NCBI RefSeq assembly: GCF_022870865.1
Contig: NZ_CP091508.1
Span: 186,001-250,000, forward strand
From: Uruburuella testudinis
GTDB taxonomy: Bacteria; Pseudomonadota; Gammaproteobacteria; Burkholderiales; Neisseriaceae
Direction: 5' to 3'
DNA length: 64,000 nt
The notes beneath the pieces were generated by a model. That model was not told where the DNA came from. It worked only from the letters and a program-made list of their open reading frames with translations, and did not search any database. The position numbers and the translations under genes are program-made. This document shows positions 56,136 through 64,000 of this stretch, in pieces. How positions within the stretch are numbered: position 1 is the first letter of the stretch; each line of letters opens with the position of its first letter.

Positions 56136-56902
56136 AGAGTGTCCTGACCCTTTGATTGGTAAGATTGGCGATAAAAACAAAACGTCGGTTAAAACGCGTA
56201 ACGGCAAAAAAAAAGCAACCGAGTTCCCTCTCCCGTGGGAGAGGGTTAGGGAGAGGGCGCAAAGCGGTGGGGCTTGAATAAAGGTCAGGCCGTGGTGCTA
56301 GAGTGTCCTAACCATTTATTGGTAAGATTGGCGATAAAAACAAACGTCGGTTAAAACGCGTAACGGCAAAAACAACAGCAACCGAGTTCCCTCTCCCGTG
56401 GGAGAGGGTTAGGGAGAGGGCGCAAGCGGTGGGGCTTGAATAAAGGTTAGGCCGTCTGAAATCCAAAAATGATTTTTTGATGAGTACCGGCTATCTGAGC
56501 GATGAGCACAGCAAAGATTACCCGGTGTATGCCGAGATGCTAGGGTGTCCTGACAATTCGATTTACGGGTGTATTTTGTCCCTGAAAACGCATCTGCTGC
56601 GTTAAAAAGCCTCGCAGGATGTCCAATCTTGCTGCGTTTTTTGCCCGGCATCTGCATTTTCAGGAACAAAAATCCCCTCATAAACGAATTGTCAGGACAC
56701 CCTAGAGTGTCCTAACCATTTATTGGTAAGATTGGCGATAAAAACAAAACGTCGGTTAAAACGCGTAACGGCAAAACAACAGCAACCGAGTTCCCTCTCC
56801 CGTGGGAGAGGGTTAGGGAGAGGGCGCAAGCGGTGGGGCTTGAATAAAGGTCAGGCCGTCTGAAATCCAAAAATGATTTTTTGATGAGTACCGGCTATCT
56901 GA
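56136..56902. repeat. Cluster of three R3 repeats with a B element inserted between two of them
   Basis: R3 copies lie at about 56136-56300 (shortened), 56301-56540 and 56705-56902. Each starts GAGTGTCCTAACC or close to it, includes TTGGTAAGATTGGCGATAAA, the palindrome CCCTCTCCCGTGGGAGAGGG, a DUS and ATGATTTTTTGATGAGTACC. Copies two and three are nearly identical. Nothing here looks coding. The gap 56066-57114 is entirely repeats apart from the short 3' flank of bioH. Confidence 0.8.
56543..56702. mobile_element. B-type inverted-repeat element with perfect 18-base ends
   Basis: GGGTGTCCTGACAATTCG at the left is matched exactly by CGAATTGTCAGGACACCC at the right, and TA flanks both (56541-56542 and 56703-56704). 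This is the best-preserved B copy, 160 bases long. The interior holds the smaller hairpins GCAGGATGTCCAATCTTGC and ACGCATCTGCTGCGT. Confidence 0.92.
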
Positions 56903-57053
56903 TACCCATTCACAAAAGTAAGCTAACAAGGCGGCGAGCAGGAGACAGTACAGTGAGTATGAGGCTGGTACTGGGTGCTTAGCGCCTTAGCGAAACCAGC
57001 CCTCTTCGAGCTCAGGCGAGCCAACGCTGTCAGCTTGTTTTTTTGAATGGGTA
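56903..57053. mobile_element. A-type inverted-repeat element, long form, inserted in R3
   Basis: This 151-base copy, flanked by TA, cuts the third R3 copy after CGGCTATCTGA; intact R3 continues GCGATGAGC. It ends 62 bases before the bioH stop. Confidence 0.85.
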
Positions 57054-57114
57054 TTACGCCTGATGCGGCAACACCGACACCAGAAGTCTTGAACCCACTC
57101 CGAATGTGTATCGA

Positions 57115-57858
57115 TCAACAACGGTTAAAAAAACTGCCCAGCTGCTCTGCAAACTGCGCGGCGTGGGTGAGGAAGGGGGCGTGTGCGGCTTTATCGATGA
57201 TGCAGAGCTCGCTGTGCGGCAGGTGCCGGTGCAGGTATTCGCCCATGCGCGGCGGGGTGATGCTGTCTTTGCCGCCGAAAACCAGCAGCACAGGCGCGTT
57301 GATGTGAGGCAGAAAGCTGCGTGCATCGGCGGCGGCCACGGCATCGAGTGCGGCTTGCAGAGCCGAGGGCGCACCGTGTTTCACAATGTCGGGCAGGATT
57401 TTTTCTAAAATCGGCTGCTGCTCTTTGGCATAGAGAAATTGCAGTTGCAGAAACTGTTTCATGTATTTATGGTAATCTTGGCCGAACAAAGCCACCATTT
57501 TGGCCAGCGCGGGGTTGCTCAGGCCTTCGGGGTAATCCGGGGCGGCCTGAAATTTGGCAAAGCTGGCGGTGAGGCAGAGCGCACGCACTTTTTCGGGATG
57601 GCGGGCGGCCAGATAGAGCGCCACTTGGCCGCCCAGCGACCAGCCGAGAATACAGGCCGGTTCGTGAATTCGGGCGGCAAGGGCATCGGCGGTGGCGGCG
57701 ACATCAAAGCGGCCGTCAAATGCGGCGGCACCATGGCCGGGCAAATCGGGGGTGCAGATTTGCCAATGGGCGGGCAGGCGCGGCACCAAATCGTCGAAAA
57801 TATGGTGGTTGGCCGCCCAACCGTGGATTAGGTAAACGTTTTTGGCAGGATTTTGCAT
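57115..57858 (-). CDS. bioH: Pimeloyl-ACP methyl ester esterase BioH
   Basis: The 247-residue alpha/beta hydrolase has nucleophile Ser74 in GWSLGGQ, the acid in [12 protein letters not shown] and the histidine in [12 protein letters not shown]. The sequence [21 protein letters not shown] is BioH-like. It would free pimeloyl-ACP from its methyl ester for biotin synthesis. I start at 57858 ([10 protein letters not shown]), one base from the comF ATG on the other strand, so the two start codons share the bases CATG. A BioC-like gene lies at 49364. Confidence 0.85.
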   Translation of the reverse strand: MQNPAKNVYLIHGWAANHHIFDDLVPRLPAHWQICTPDLPGHGAAAFDGRFDVAATADALAARIHEPACILGWSLGGQVALYLAARHPEKVRALCLTASFAKFQAAPDYPEGLSNPALAKMVALFGQDYHKYMKQFLQLQFLYAKEQQPILEKILPDIVKHGAPSALQAALDAVAAADARSFLPHINAPVLLVFGGKDSITPPRMGEYLHRHLPHSELCIIDKAAHAPFLTHAAQFAEQLGSFFNRC

Positions 57859-58576
57859 GGGGATGCTTTCTTGGTGGCAACAATTCGCCGGCGCTAAACG
57901 GTGTGTATTATGCCACGGTTTGGCCGGGGCAGGCGGCATGTGCAGCCGTTGTGCAGCCGATTTGCGGGGGCTGTATACCGATGCGGCCCACCTCTGCCCC
58001 TTGTGCGCACAGACCAGCACCGGCGCGGCAGTCTGCGGGCGCTGCCAGCAGAAACCGCCGCCGTTTGAGCGCTTATGGGCTTCGGTGTATTATGAGCCGC
58101 CCGTGAGCAGCATGATTCATGCGTTGAAGCACACAGCTGATTTGAGTATGGTGCCGCCGTTGGCGCAAGTGATGATGACACATGCGCCGCCCTGGCTGGA
58201 GGGCACGGAGATTGATGCGGTTTTGGCGATGCCGTTGAGCAAGGCGCGGCGGCTGTATCGGGGTTTTAACCAGGGAGACGAGCTGGTGCGGCGGCTGGCG
58301 CGGCATTACGGTTGGGCGGTGTTGCCGCGCGATACGGTGTTCAGACGGCATCATGCGCCGCAAAGCACGCTCACGGGCGAGCAGCGCCGGAAAAATGTAA
58401 AAAATGCTTTTTCCGTATCGGAAGCGGTGCGGGTTAAAAACCGTAAGTTGTTGTTAATCGATGATGTTGTGACCACCGGCGCAACATTGGCGGAATTGGC
58501 GCGAACGCTAAAAAGGGCGGGCGCTGCCGATGTGTTTTGTTGGGCGCTGGCGCGTTCGCAAATGAAAAAATTTTGA
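57857..58576 (+). CDS. comF: ComF family phosphoribosyltransferase-like competence protein
   Basis: The 239-residue protein has an N-terminal zinc ribbon with paired cysteines ([24 protein letters not shown]) and a C-terminal phosphoribosyltransferase fold ending [18 protein letters not shown]. ComF helps natural transformation, probably at the step of single-stranded DNA entry. This fits the uptake-sequence-rich genome. The ATG at 57857 has AGGA six bases upstream. It is divergent from bioH with overlapping start codons. Confidence 0.88.
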   Translation: MGMLSWWQQFAGAKRCVLCHGLAGAGGMCSRCAADLRGLYTDAAHLCPLCAQTSTGAAVCGRCQQKPPPFERLWASVYYEPPVSSMIHALKHTADLSMVPPLAQVMMTHAPPWLEGTEIDAVLAMPLSKARRLYRGFNQGDELVRRLARHYGWAVLPRDTVFRRHHAPQSTLTGEQRRKNVKNAFSVSEAVRVKNRKLLLIDDVVTTGATLAELARTLKRAGAADVFCWALARSQMKKF

Positions 58577-58627
58577 CGCACCCGCCCGCTTCGGGCATAG
58601 TGCCGTTTGATTAAGTGACTGATTTAT

Positions 58628-59092
58628 ATGTTTACTGTGGTTTTGTATCAGCCGGAAATTCCGCCGAACACGGGCAATATCATCCGACTCTGCGCCAATA
58701 CCGGCGCCGATTTGCATTTGGTGAAGCCGCTCGGTTTCCCGCTCGATTCGAGTAAAATGAAACGGGCGGGGTTGGATTACCATGAGTTTGCCAAACTCAC
58801 GGTGCACGAAAATTTCAACGATTGTATGGCTGCGCTGGCGGGCAGGCGCATCTTTGCGCTGACCACCAAAGGCCGCACCCGCCCCGACAAGGCGGCGTTT
58901 TTGCCGGACGATGTGTTTTTGTTCGGCCCGGAAACACGCGGGCTGCCGGCTGAAATTCTCGACACGCTGCCCGAGACGCACAAATTGCGCCTGCCGATGA
59001 AAGCCGGCAGCAGAAGTATGAATCTGTCGAACACTGTGGCTGTGATGCTGTTTGAAGCATGGCGGCAACATGATTTTTCAGACGGCCTGTAA
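58628..59092 (+). CDS. trmL: tRNA (cytidine/uridine-34 2'-O)-methyltransferase TrmL
   Basis: The 154-residue SPOUT protein has FTVVLYQPEIPPNTGNIIRLCANTGA and the knot region FGPETRGLP, then LRLPMKAGSRSMNLSNTVAV. It methylates the wobble position of leucine tRNAs. The last five codons (FSDGL) and part of the stop are written by a reverse DUS, so the uptake sequence is embedded in the 3' end of the gene. Confidence 0.95.
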   Translation: MFTVVLYQPEIPPNTGNIIRLCANTGADLHLVKPLGFPLDSSKMKRAGLDYHEFAKLTVHENFNDCMAALAGRRIFALTTKGRTRPDKAAFLPDDVFLFGPETRGLPAEILDTLPETHKLRLPMKAGSRSMNLSNTVAVMLFEAWRQHDFSDGL

Positions 59093-59172
59093 ACGGGCTG
59101 TCTGTTGTGTTTCGAACAAGAATAACAACATCCGAAACCAATGCGTTATTAATTCAAGAATCGGAACCTGTT

Positions 59173-59958
59173 TTGAGTAAAGCCAAAAATACTTTCTTTA
59201 TCGGTGCATTCACCGCCATTGCCTTGGGCTCTGCCCTGATGGGCACCGCCTCTGCCGAATCGGGCAGCGGCCTCACGTCTGCCGTCGGCCACAGCCGGCA
59301 GAAAGCCGATATTGCGATGCTGCCCGATGCCGCTGTGAAAGCGGAAAAGCTGCACCGTTCGGCCAATATGAGCTATAAAGTGGCAGGCAAGCGTTATTAT
59401 CCGATCAGAAAGGTGGCCGAATTCAGCCAAACCGGCAAAGCCTCGTGGTATGGCAGCCAGTTTCACGGGCGTAAGACATCAAGCGGCGAGCGTTATGATA
59501 TGAATATGATGACTGCCGCCCACAAAACCCTGCCGATCCCCAGCTACGCCCGGGTGACCAATCTGTCTAACGGCAAAAGTGTGGTGGTGCGCATCAACGA
59601 CCGCGGCCCTTTCCACAGCAGCCGTGTGCTGGATGTGTCTAAAGCGGCGGCACAAAAGTTGGGCTTTATCCGCCAGGGCACCGCTAATGTGCGGGTTGAG
59701 CAGATTGTGCCGGGTGCCGGCGGTTTGGCTGCTGCGCCCAAAAGCGGCAACAATATTTATGTGAACCTGCAAAGCTTTGCCAGCGAAGCCGAGGCTAAAA
59801 GCTATCTGGCACGCACCAGCGGCCATCTGAAAGCGGCGGCCGGCAGCCAAAAAGTGATTATGGTCAAACAAAACAACCAATATGTTGTGCGCATGGGGCC
59901 GTTTGCCCGGCAAGAGCATGCCGAAAATATGAAGCGCCAAGTGCAAACCGCGATTTAA
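59173..59958 (+). CDS. rlpA: RlpA family septal protein with SPOR domain
   Basis: The protein has a signal peptide (FFIGAFTAIALGSALMGTASA), a double-psi beta-barrel with GKASWYGSQFHGRKTSSGE and VVVRINDRGPFHSSRVLDVS, and a C-terminal SPOR domain that binds denuded peptidoglycan. RlpA cleaves or remodels septal wall. Unlike Escherichia coli RlpA there is no lipobox cysteine, so it is probably soluble in the periplasm. I start at TTG 59173 (261 residues) because it places the signal peptide correctly; a GTG at 59107 is in frame but would put 22 polar residues first. Confidence 0.83.
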   Translation: MSKAKNTFFIGAFTAIALGSALMGTASAESGSGLTSAVGHSRQKADIAMLPDAAVKAEKLHRSANMSYKVAGKRYYPIRKVAEFSQTGKASWYGSQFHGRKTSSGERYDMNMMTAAHKTLPIPSYARVTNLSNGKSVVVRINDRGPFHSSRVLDVSKAAAQKLGFIRQGTANVRVEQIVPGAGGLAAAPKSGNNIYVNLQSFASEAEAKSYLARTSGHLKAAAGSQKVIMVKQNNQYVVRMGPFARQEHAENMKRQVQTAI

Positions 59959-59971
59959 ACACGCGTGTTTT

Positions 59972-60006
59972 TTCAGACGGCCTGTGTGATACGCAGGCCG
60001 TCTGAA
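59972..60006 (+). repeat. DUS pair after rlpA
   Basis: TTCAGACGGCCT and AGGCCGTCTGAA face each other over an 11-base spacer. No T run follows. Confidence 0.5.
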
Positions 60007-60139
60007 TGTTTTATAGCTATTTATCAAGGCCATCTAAATGTGTTCCGCTTCGGCCCGCCGCCCGGCATGATATTAAGTTTGACAGCTGGAGCGGCAGGCT
60101 GCGTTATAATAGCGTTTTCCAAAGAGACGGATACCAACC

Positions 60140-60721
60140 ATGATCAGCAAACTCACCGGCAGGCTGGTGGAAAAACAGCCGCCGCAAATCGTGATCGATG
60201 TGGCCGGTGTCGGCTATGAAGTTGATGTGTCGATGCAAACTTTTTATAATCTGCCGCCGCTGAATGAAAGCGTGCAGCTCTACACTCAATTGGTGGTGCG
60301 CGAAGATGCGCATCTGCTGTTCGGTTTCGGCAGCCAAAGCGAGCGTGCGACTTTCCGTCAGTTGGTCAAAGTAAGCGGCATCGGTGCCAAAACGGCGTTG
60401 GGCATTTTGAGTGTGATGAATGCCGACGAGCTGGCACAGGCGGTGGCGCAGGAAGACATCAAACGTTTGTCGTCGGTGCCCGGCATCGGTAAAAAAACTG
60501 CCGAACGCATGGTGTTGGAATTGCGCGGCAAACTGGTGGCGGAGCAAAGCAGCGGTTTGTTTGCGCCGGCGCCGGTGGTGGATGAAACCGACGATATCGT
60601 CAGCACACTGCTGGCTTTGGGTTATAACGAGCGTGAAGCGCGGGCGGCGGTTAAAGGGCTGCCGGCCGGCACCGATGTCAGCGAAGGGGTGCGGCTGGCA
60701 TTGAAAAACCTGCTCAAATAG
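60140..60721 (+). CDS. ruvA: Holliday junction helicase subunit RuvA
   Basis: The 193-residue protein has the RuvA OB fold ([36 protein letters not shown]), two helix-hairpin-helix motifs ([29 protein letters not shown]) and the C-terminal three-helix domain. It binds Holliday junctions for RuvB. A TATAAT at 60105-60110 lies 30 bases upstream; the only TTGACA nearby is 20 bases away, too far for a standard pair. Confidence 0.97.
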   Translation: MISKLTGRLVEKQPPQIVIDVAGVGYEVDVSMQTFYNLPPLNESVQLYTQLVVREDAHLLFGFGSQSERATFRQLVKVSGIGAKTALGILSVMNADELAQAVAQEDIKRLSSVPGIGKKTAERMVLELRGKLVAEQSSGLFAPAPVVDETDDIVSTLLALGYNEREARAAVKGLPAGTDVSEGVRLALKNLLK

Positions 60722-60750
60722 TGTCGCGGCAGATTCGGTTGAGCCGTTGC

Positions 60751-60792
60751 GTTTCAGACGGCCTGATACAGCTTTATCAGGCCGTCTGAAAC
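60751..60792. terminator. Extended DUS-pair hairpin after ruvA
   Basis: GTTTCAGACGGCCTGATA faces TATCAGGCCGTCTGAAAC (one unpaired base), an 18-base stem. No T run follows on the plus strand. Confidence 0.55.
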
Positions 60793-60809
60793 GCGGCAAA
60801 GTTAAGTAA

Positions 60810-60962
60810 CATCCATTCACAAAAATAACCTAACAGCGTTGGCTCGGCTGAGCTCGAAGAGGACTGCTTTCGCTAGGGTGCTGAAGCGCCAAGTCAACCA
60901 GCCCCATAGGCGTGTACTGTCTTCGGCTCGCCGCCTGGTTAGCTTACTTTTGTGAATGGGTA
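60810..60962. mobile_element. A-type inverted-repeat element, long form, upstream of the ABC exporter
   Basis: The 153-base copy reads CATCCATTCACAAAAATAAC at the left and CTTTTGTGAATGGGTA at the right. The junction on the right forms TATAAC, 53 bases before the next start codon. Confidence 0.85.
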
Positions 60963-61015
60963 TAACAAGCATCCTATTTCAGACGGCCTCTGCCGTTTTG
61001 CAAACGAAAGCCTGT

Positions 61016-62863
61016 ATGTTTAAAAAGATTTTTGATTGGTTTGAATCACGCATTGATCCTTATCCAGATGATGTGCCGCAAACCCCCGCCGGCAAAAATG
61101 TGGTGTCGTTTATCTGGTCCAACCTCAACGGCCTTTACGGCTGGCTGCTGGGACTGACCATTTTGTCGACCGGTTTGGGCATTTTATCGGCGGTGCTGTT
61201 TCAATTTATGGGCAAGCTGGTGGATTGGTTGGGCATGTATACGCCGTCTGAATTGTGGGCGGAAAAAGGCGGCATGCTCACATTGATGGCGGCAGTGATG
61301 CTGTTGAGCATCTTTTGGGCGTTTGCAGCCTCTAATGTGCGCCTGCAAACGCTGCAAGGCGTGTTTCCGATGCGCCTGCGCTGGAATTTCCACCGGTTGA
61401 TGCTCAATCAGAGCCTGGGTTTTTACCAAGACGAATTTGCCGGCCGGGTGTCGGCCAAAGTGATGCAGACGGCCTTGGCGGTGCGCGATACCGTGATGAC
61501 TTGCGCCGATATGCTGGTGTATGTGTTGGTGTATCTGATTACTTCCGGTGTGATTCTGGCCGCGCTTGACGGCTGGCTGCTGCTGCCGTTTGCCTTGTGG
61601 ATAGTGCTGTTTGTGGCGATGATGTGGGCGATGATTCCGCGTTTGGCCAAAACCGCACAGCGCCAGGCCGATGCACGCAGTTTGATGACCGGCCGCATCA
61701 CCGATGCGTATTCCAACATTACCACCGTCAAGCTGTTTTCGCACGGCTCGCGCGAAGCCGCCTATGCCAAAGCCTCGATGCACGAATTTATGCAGACCGT
61801 GCATGCGCAAATGCGTTTGGCCACCGGGCTGGATTCTATCAGCTATATTTTGAATGTGTCGCTCACCGTCGGCACTGCTGCGCTGGGCTTGTGGTTGTGG
61901 CAGCAGGGCGCGGTCGGCGTGGGTGCGGTGGCCACCGCAACGGCCATGGCGTTGCGGCTCAACAGCATGTCGCAATGGATTATGTGGGAATCGGCGCGTT
62001 TGTTTGAAAACCTCGGCACGGTGCAAGACGGCATGAATACCTTGTCCAAGCCGCATACGATTGTCGATCTGCCTGCCGCCAAGCCGCTGCTGGTCAATCA
62101 TGGCGAAATCCGTTTTGATCACGTTGATTTTTCATATGAGCCGGGCAAGCCGCTGCTTAACGGTTTTAACCTCACCATTAAAGCCGGCGAAAAAGTCGGC
62201 CTGATCGGGCGCTCGGGTGCCGGCAAATCCACCATCGTCAACCTGTTGCTGCGCTTTTATGAAACCAACAGCGGCAGTATCTGCATCGACGGCCAAAACA
62301 TACGTGGCGTTACCCAAGAAAGCCTGCGCAGCCAAATCGGCCTGGTTACGCAAGACACTTCGCTGCTGCACCGTTCCGTGCGCGACAATATTCTCTATGG
62401 CCGCCCCGATGCGGGAGATGAAGATATGTATCGCGCGGCAGAGCAGGCGGAAGCGGCTGATTTTATTCCGCACTTGAGCGATGCCAAAGGCCGCCGCGGC
62501 TATGATGCCCATGTGGGCGAACGCGGTGTGAAACTCTCCGGCGGCCAGCGGCAGCGTATCGCCATTGCCCGCGTGATGCTGAAAGATGCCCCGATTCTGC
62601 TGTTGGACGAAGCCACCAGCGCACTTGATTCGGAAGTGGAAGCGGCCATTCAGGAAAGCCTAGATAAGCTGATGGAAAACAAAACCGTGATTGCCATTGC
62701 CCACCGCCTGTCGACCATCGCCGCCATGGACCGGCTGATTGTGTTGGATAAGGGTCGGATTGTGGAGCAGGGAAGCCATAGCGAATTGCTGGCGAAAAAC
62801 GGCCTTTATGCCAAATTATGGGCGCATCAGAGCGGCGGTTTTTTAAACGGGCATTCCGACTGA
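61016..62863 (+). CDS. ABC exporter, fused membrane and ATPase domains
   Basis: The 615-residue protein has a six-helix membrane domain (about residues 35-330) followed by an ATPase with Walker A LIGRSGAGKST, signature VKLSGGQRQRIAIA, Walker B ILLLDEAT and the histidine of the H-loop AIAHRLST. It is a type IV half-transporter of the multidrug/lipid-export class that would work as a homodimer. Substrate unknown. I start at 61016 (MFKKIFDWFES); the longer frame begins in the A element upstream. Confidence 0.88.
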   Translation: MFKKIFDWFESRIDPYPDDVPQTPAGKNVVSFIWSNLNGLYGWLLGLTILSTGLGILSAVLFQFMGKLVDWLGMYTPSELWAEKGGMLTLMAAVMLLSIFWAFAASNVRLQTLQGVFPMRLRWNFHRLMLNQSLGFYQDEFAGRVSAKVMQTALAVRDTVMTCADMLVYVLVYLITSGVILAALDGWLLLPFALWIVLFVAMMWAMIPRLAKTAQRQADARSLMTGRITDAYSNITTVKLFSHGSREAAYAKASMHEFMQTVHAQMRLATGLDSISYILNVSLTVGTAALGLWLWQQGAVGVGAVATATAMALRLNSMSQWIMWESARLFENLGTVQDGMNTLSKPHTIVDLPAAKPLLVNHGEIRFDHVDFSYEPGKPLLNGFNLTIKAGEKVGLIGRSGAGKSTIVNLLLRFYETNSGSICIDGQNIRGVTQESLRSQIGLVTQDTSLLHRSVRDNILYGRPDAGDEDMYRAAEQAEAADFIPHLSDAKGRRGYDAHVGERGVKLSGGQRQRIAIARVMLKDAPILLLDEATSALDSEVEAAIQESLDKLMENKTVIAIAHRLSTIAAMDRLIVLDKGRIVEQGSHSELLAKNGLYAKLWAHQSGGFLNGHSD

Positions 62864-62874
62864 GGCTGTGCACA

Positions 62875-62921
62875 ATATAAAGGCCGTCTGAAAACCGAGT
62901 GTTTCAGACGGCCTTTATATT
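62875..62921 (+). terminator. DUS-pair terminator after the ABC exporter
   Basis: ATATAAAGGCCGTCTGAAA and TTTCAGACGGCCTTTATAT form a 19-base perfect stem over a short loop. Confidence 0.8.
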
Positions 62922-63159
62922 GCGCCACGCGGTTATCCGCCGATAAAACGGTAGCGAGATGGCGGCAGTAACGGTTTTTAGGCCAGAAAAGACTACTTTT
63001 GATTACATTGCCATTAAATGCCGAAAAACGCGAAATTTGCAGCAGAAATACCAAAAGATTAAGAATGGTTAATTATTTTTAATTAGATTAAAAACTATCG
63101 AAAAAATAAAAGCGATTAATAAACCATAAAGTACAAGGTGTGGCGGATAATAAAATCAA

Positions 63160-63178
63160 ACTAATGATAATCGTTATC
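63160..63178. promoter_or_regulatory. Fur-box-like site upstream of nuoA
   Basis: ACTAATGATAATCGTTATC matches the 19-base Fur consensus GATAATGATAATCATTATC at 16 positions. It lies about 85 bases upstream of a likely nuoA -10 box (TACAAT at 63253-63258) that has no clear -35 box, a position that favours activation over simple repression. The AT-rich gap 62922-63307 contains no gene. Confidence 0.6.
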
Positions 63179-63307
63179 ACAAAATGATTGAAATTATTGG
63201 GCTTTTCAGCAAATTTTTGGTGCTTTAACTTTTAAACAACCTTGAAATTAGCTACAATAACAAAGCATTTCAGCGGCATTTTTGCGTTAACACTTTAGGT
63301 ACAAACC

Positions 63308-63664
63308 ATGTTGGCTAATTATTTTCCCGTATTGGTCTTTATCCTCATCGGCCTGATTGCCGGTGTGGCGTTTATCGCGCTGGGTACGATACTCGGCCCG
63401 AAAAGGCATACCGCCGCCAAAGACACCCCGTTCGAATGCGGTTTTGAGGCATTTGAAAACGCGCGCATGAAATTCGACGTGCGTTATTATTTGGTGGCGA
63501 TTTTGTTTATTTTGTTTGATTTGGAAGTGGCGTTTATGTTTCCGTGGGCCGTGGTGTTCAAGGATTTGGGCGCATTCGGCTTCTGGTCGATGTTTGTGTT
63601 TATCGTCATCCTGACGGTAGGCTTTGTTTATGAATGGAAGAAAGGCGCTTTGGAATGGGAATAG
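63308..63664 (+). CDS. nuoA: NADH-quinone oxidoreductase subunit A
   Basis: The 118-residue membrane protein has three helices and the conserved loop [25 protein letters not shown] broken around the family's ECG motif, followed by [15 protein letters not shown]. It is the first gene of the complex I operon. Its last ten bases overlap nuoB. No strong ribosome site is seen before the ATG. Confidence 0.96.
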   Translation: MLANYFPVLVFILIGLIAGVAFIALGTILGPKRHTAAKDTPFECGFEAFENARMKFDVRYYLVAILFILFDLEVAFMFPWAVVFKDLGAFGFWSMFVFIVILTVGFVYEWKKGALEWE

Positions 63665-64000
63665 AAGGCGTTTTGAATAAAGGGTTCGTGACCGCCAGCG
63701 CGGATACGGTTTTGAACTATGTACGTACCGGCTCATTGTGGCCGGTTACGTTCGGTTTGGCCTGTTGCGCGGTAGAAATGATGCATGCCGGTATGGCACG
63801 CTACGACCTTGACCGCTTCGGCATTATTTTCCGCCCGTCGCCGCGTCAGTCAGATCTGATGATTGTGGCCGGCACCCTGTGCAATAAAATGGCGCCGGCT
63901 TTGCGCCGAGTATATGATCAAATGGCGGAGCCGCGTTGGGTGTTGTCGATGGGTTCGTGCGCCAACGGCGGTGGCTATTATCACTATTCTTATTCGGTAG
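63655..64000 (+). CDS. nuoB: NADH-quinone oxidoreductase subunit B (partial, runs off the right edge)
   Basis: The first 115 codons are present. The frame starts [20 protein letters not shown] and includes the cluster-N2 cysteines in [11 protein letters not shown] and [17 protein letters not shown]. This subunit carries the last Fe-S cluster before quinone. It overlaps nuoA by ten bases, so the two are translated together. The remaining nuo genes should follow outside the window. Confidence 0.95.
   Translation, partial: MGIEGVLNKGFVTASADTVLNYVRTGSLWPVTFGLACCAVEMMHAGMARYDLDRFGIIFRPSPRQSDLMIVAGTLCNKMAPALRRVYDQMAEPRWVLSMGSCANGGGYYHYSYSV

Noticed and set aside
60079..60110. Complete sigma-70 promoter for ruvA (TTGACA and TATAAT)
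   Set aside because: The boxes are 20 bases apart, too far for a normal promoter; only the -10 box is kept as likely.

Overview
The window looks like a chromosomal segment of a Neisseria-type bacterium (Neisseriaceae). The 10-mer GCCGTCTGAA, the Neisseria DNA uptake sequence (DUS), occurs all over it, mostly as AGGCCGTCTGAA (the AG dialect) and often as inverted pairs that act as terminator hairpins. Gene content and order (parB-atpIBEFHAGDC, lysA-lptM/cyaY, purB, ruvA, nuoAB) also fit. It is not a typical gonococcus or meningococcus, because it carries a urea/urease locus and a sigma-54-controlled acetoin locus. I recognised no rRNA, tRNA or CRISPR.

Layout. 1-4814 (minus strand): acetoin catabolism acoX-acoA-acoB, running off the left edge, with regulator acoR behind it and a near-perfect -24/-12 promoter. 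5545-15110: a flavoprotein, parB and the complete F1Fo ATP synthase operon. 15192-15943: a perfect tandem array of 47 copies of a 16-bp unit, each holding one DUS; this is the most striking object in the window. 16087-22534: an antiporter, slyX, an acyltransferase, a DUF1328 protein, lysA-lptM divergent from cyaY, and an acyl-CoA-binding protein. 22641-37978 (minus strand): urtABCDE urea importer, ureA, a fused ureBC, and accessory genes ureE, F, J, G and D. Interleaved with them are a glutamine amidotransferase, a PchB-like chorismate mutase and a dicarboxylate-type symporter. 38341-63664: mostly housekeeping genes (truC, alkB-like, an RNase II homologue, prfB, purB, mmuM, bioH, comF, trmL, rlpA, ruvA, an ABC exporter, nuoA). 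The start of nuoB is cut by the right edge.

How the genes work together. UrtABCDE would import urea, and UreA plus UreBC would hydrolyse it after nickel loading by UreEFGD. A 12-bp palindrome, ATTGTTAACAAT, occurs three times (one with a single change) at the urtA promoter and once upstream of ureA, which suggests one regulator for uptake and hydrolysis. AcoR with RpoN would drive acetoin cleavage. A strong Fur-box match lies upstream of nuoA.

The intergenic DNA is filled by two short non-coding inverted-repeat elements, called A (ends CCCATTCAC...GTGAATGGG) and B (ends GGGTGTCCTGA...TCAGGACACCC), plus a third repeat, R3. A B element nested inside an A element shows that B duplicates a TA target. 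Many copies lie within tens of bases of start or stop codons. They produce misleading upstream extensions of several genes, and one supplies the stop codon of ureA. I corrected starts accordingly.
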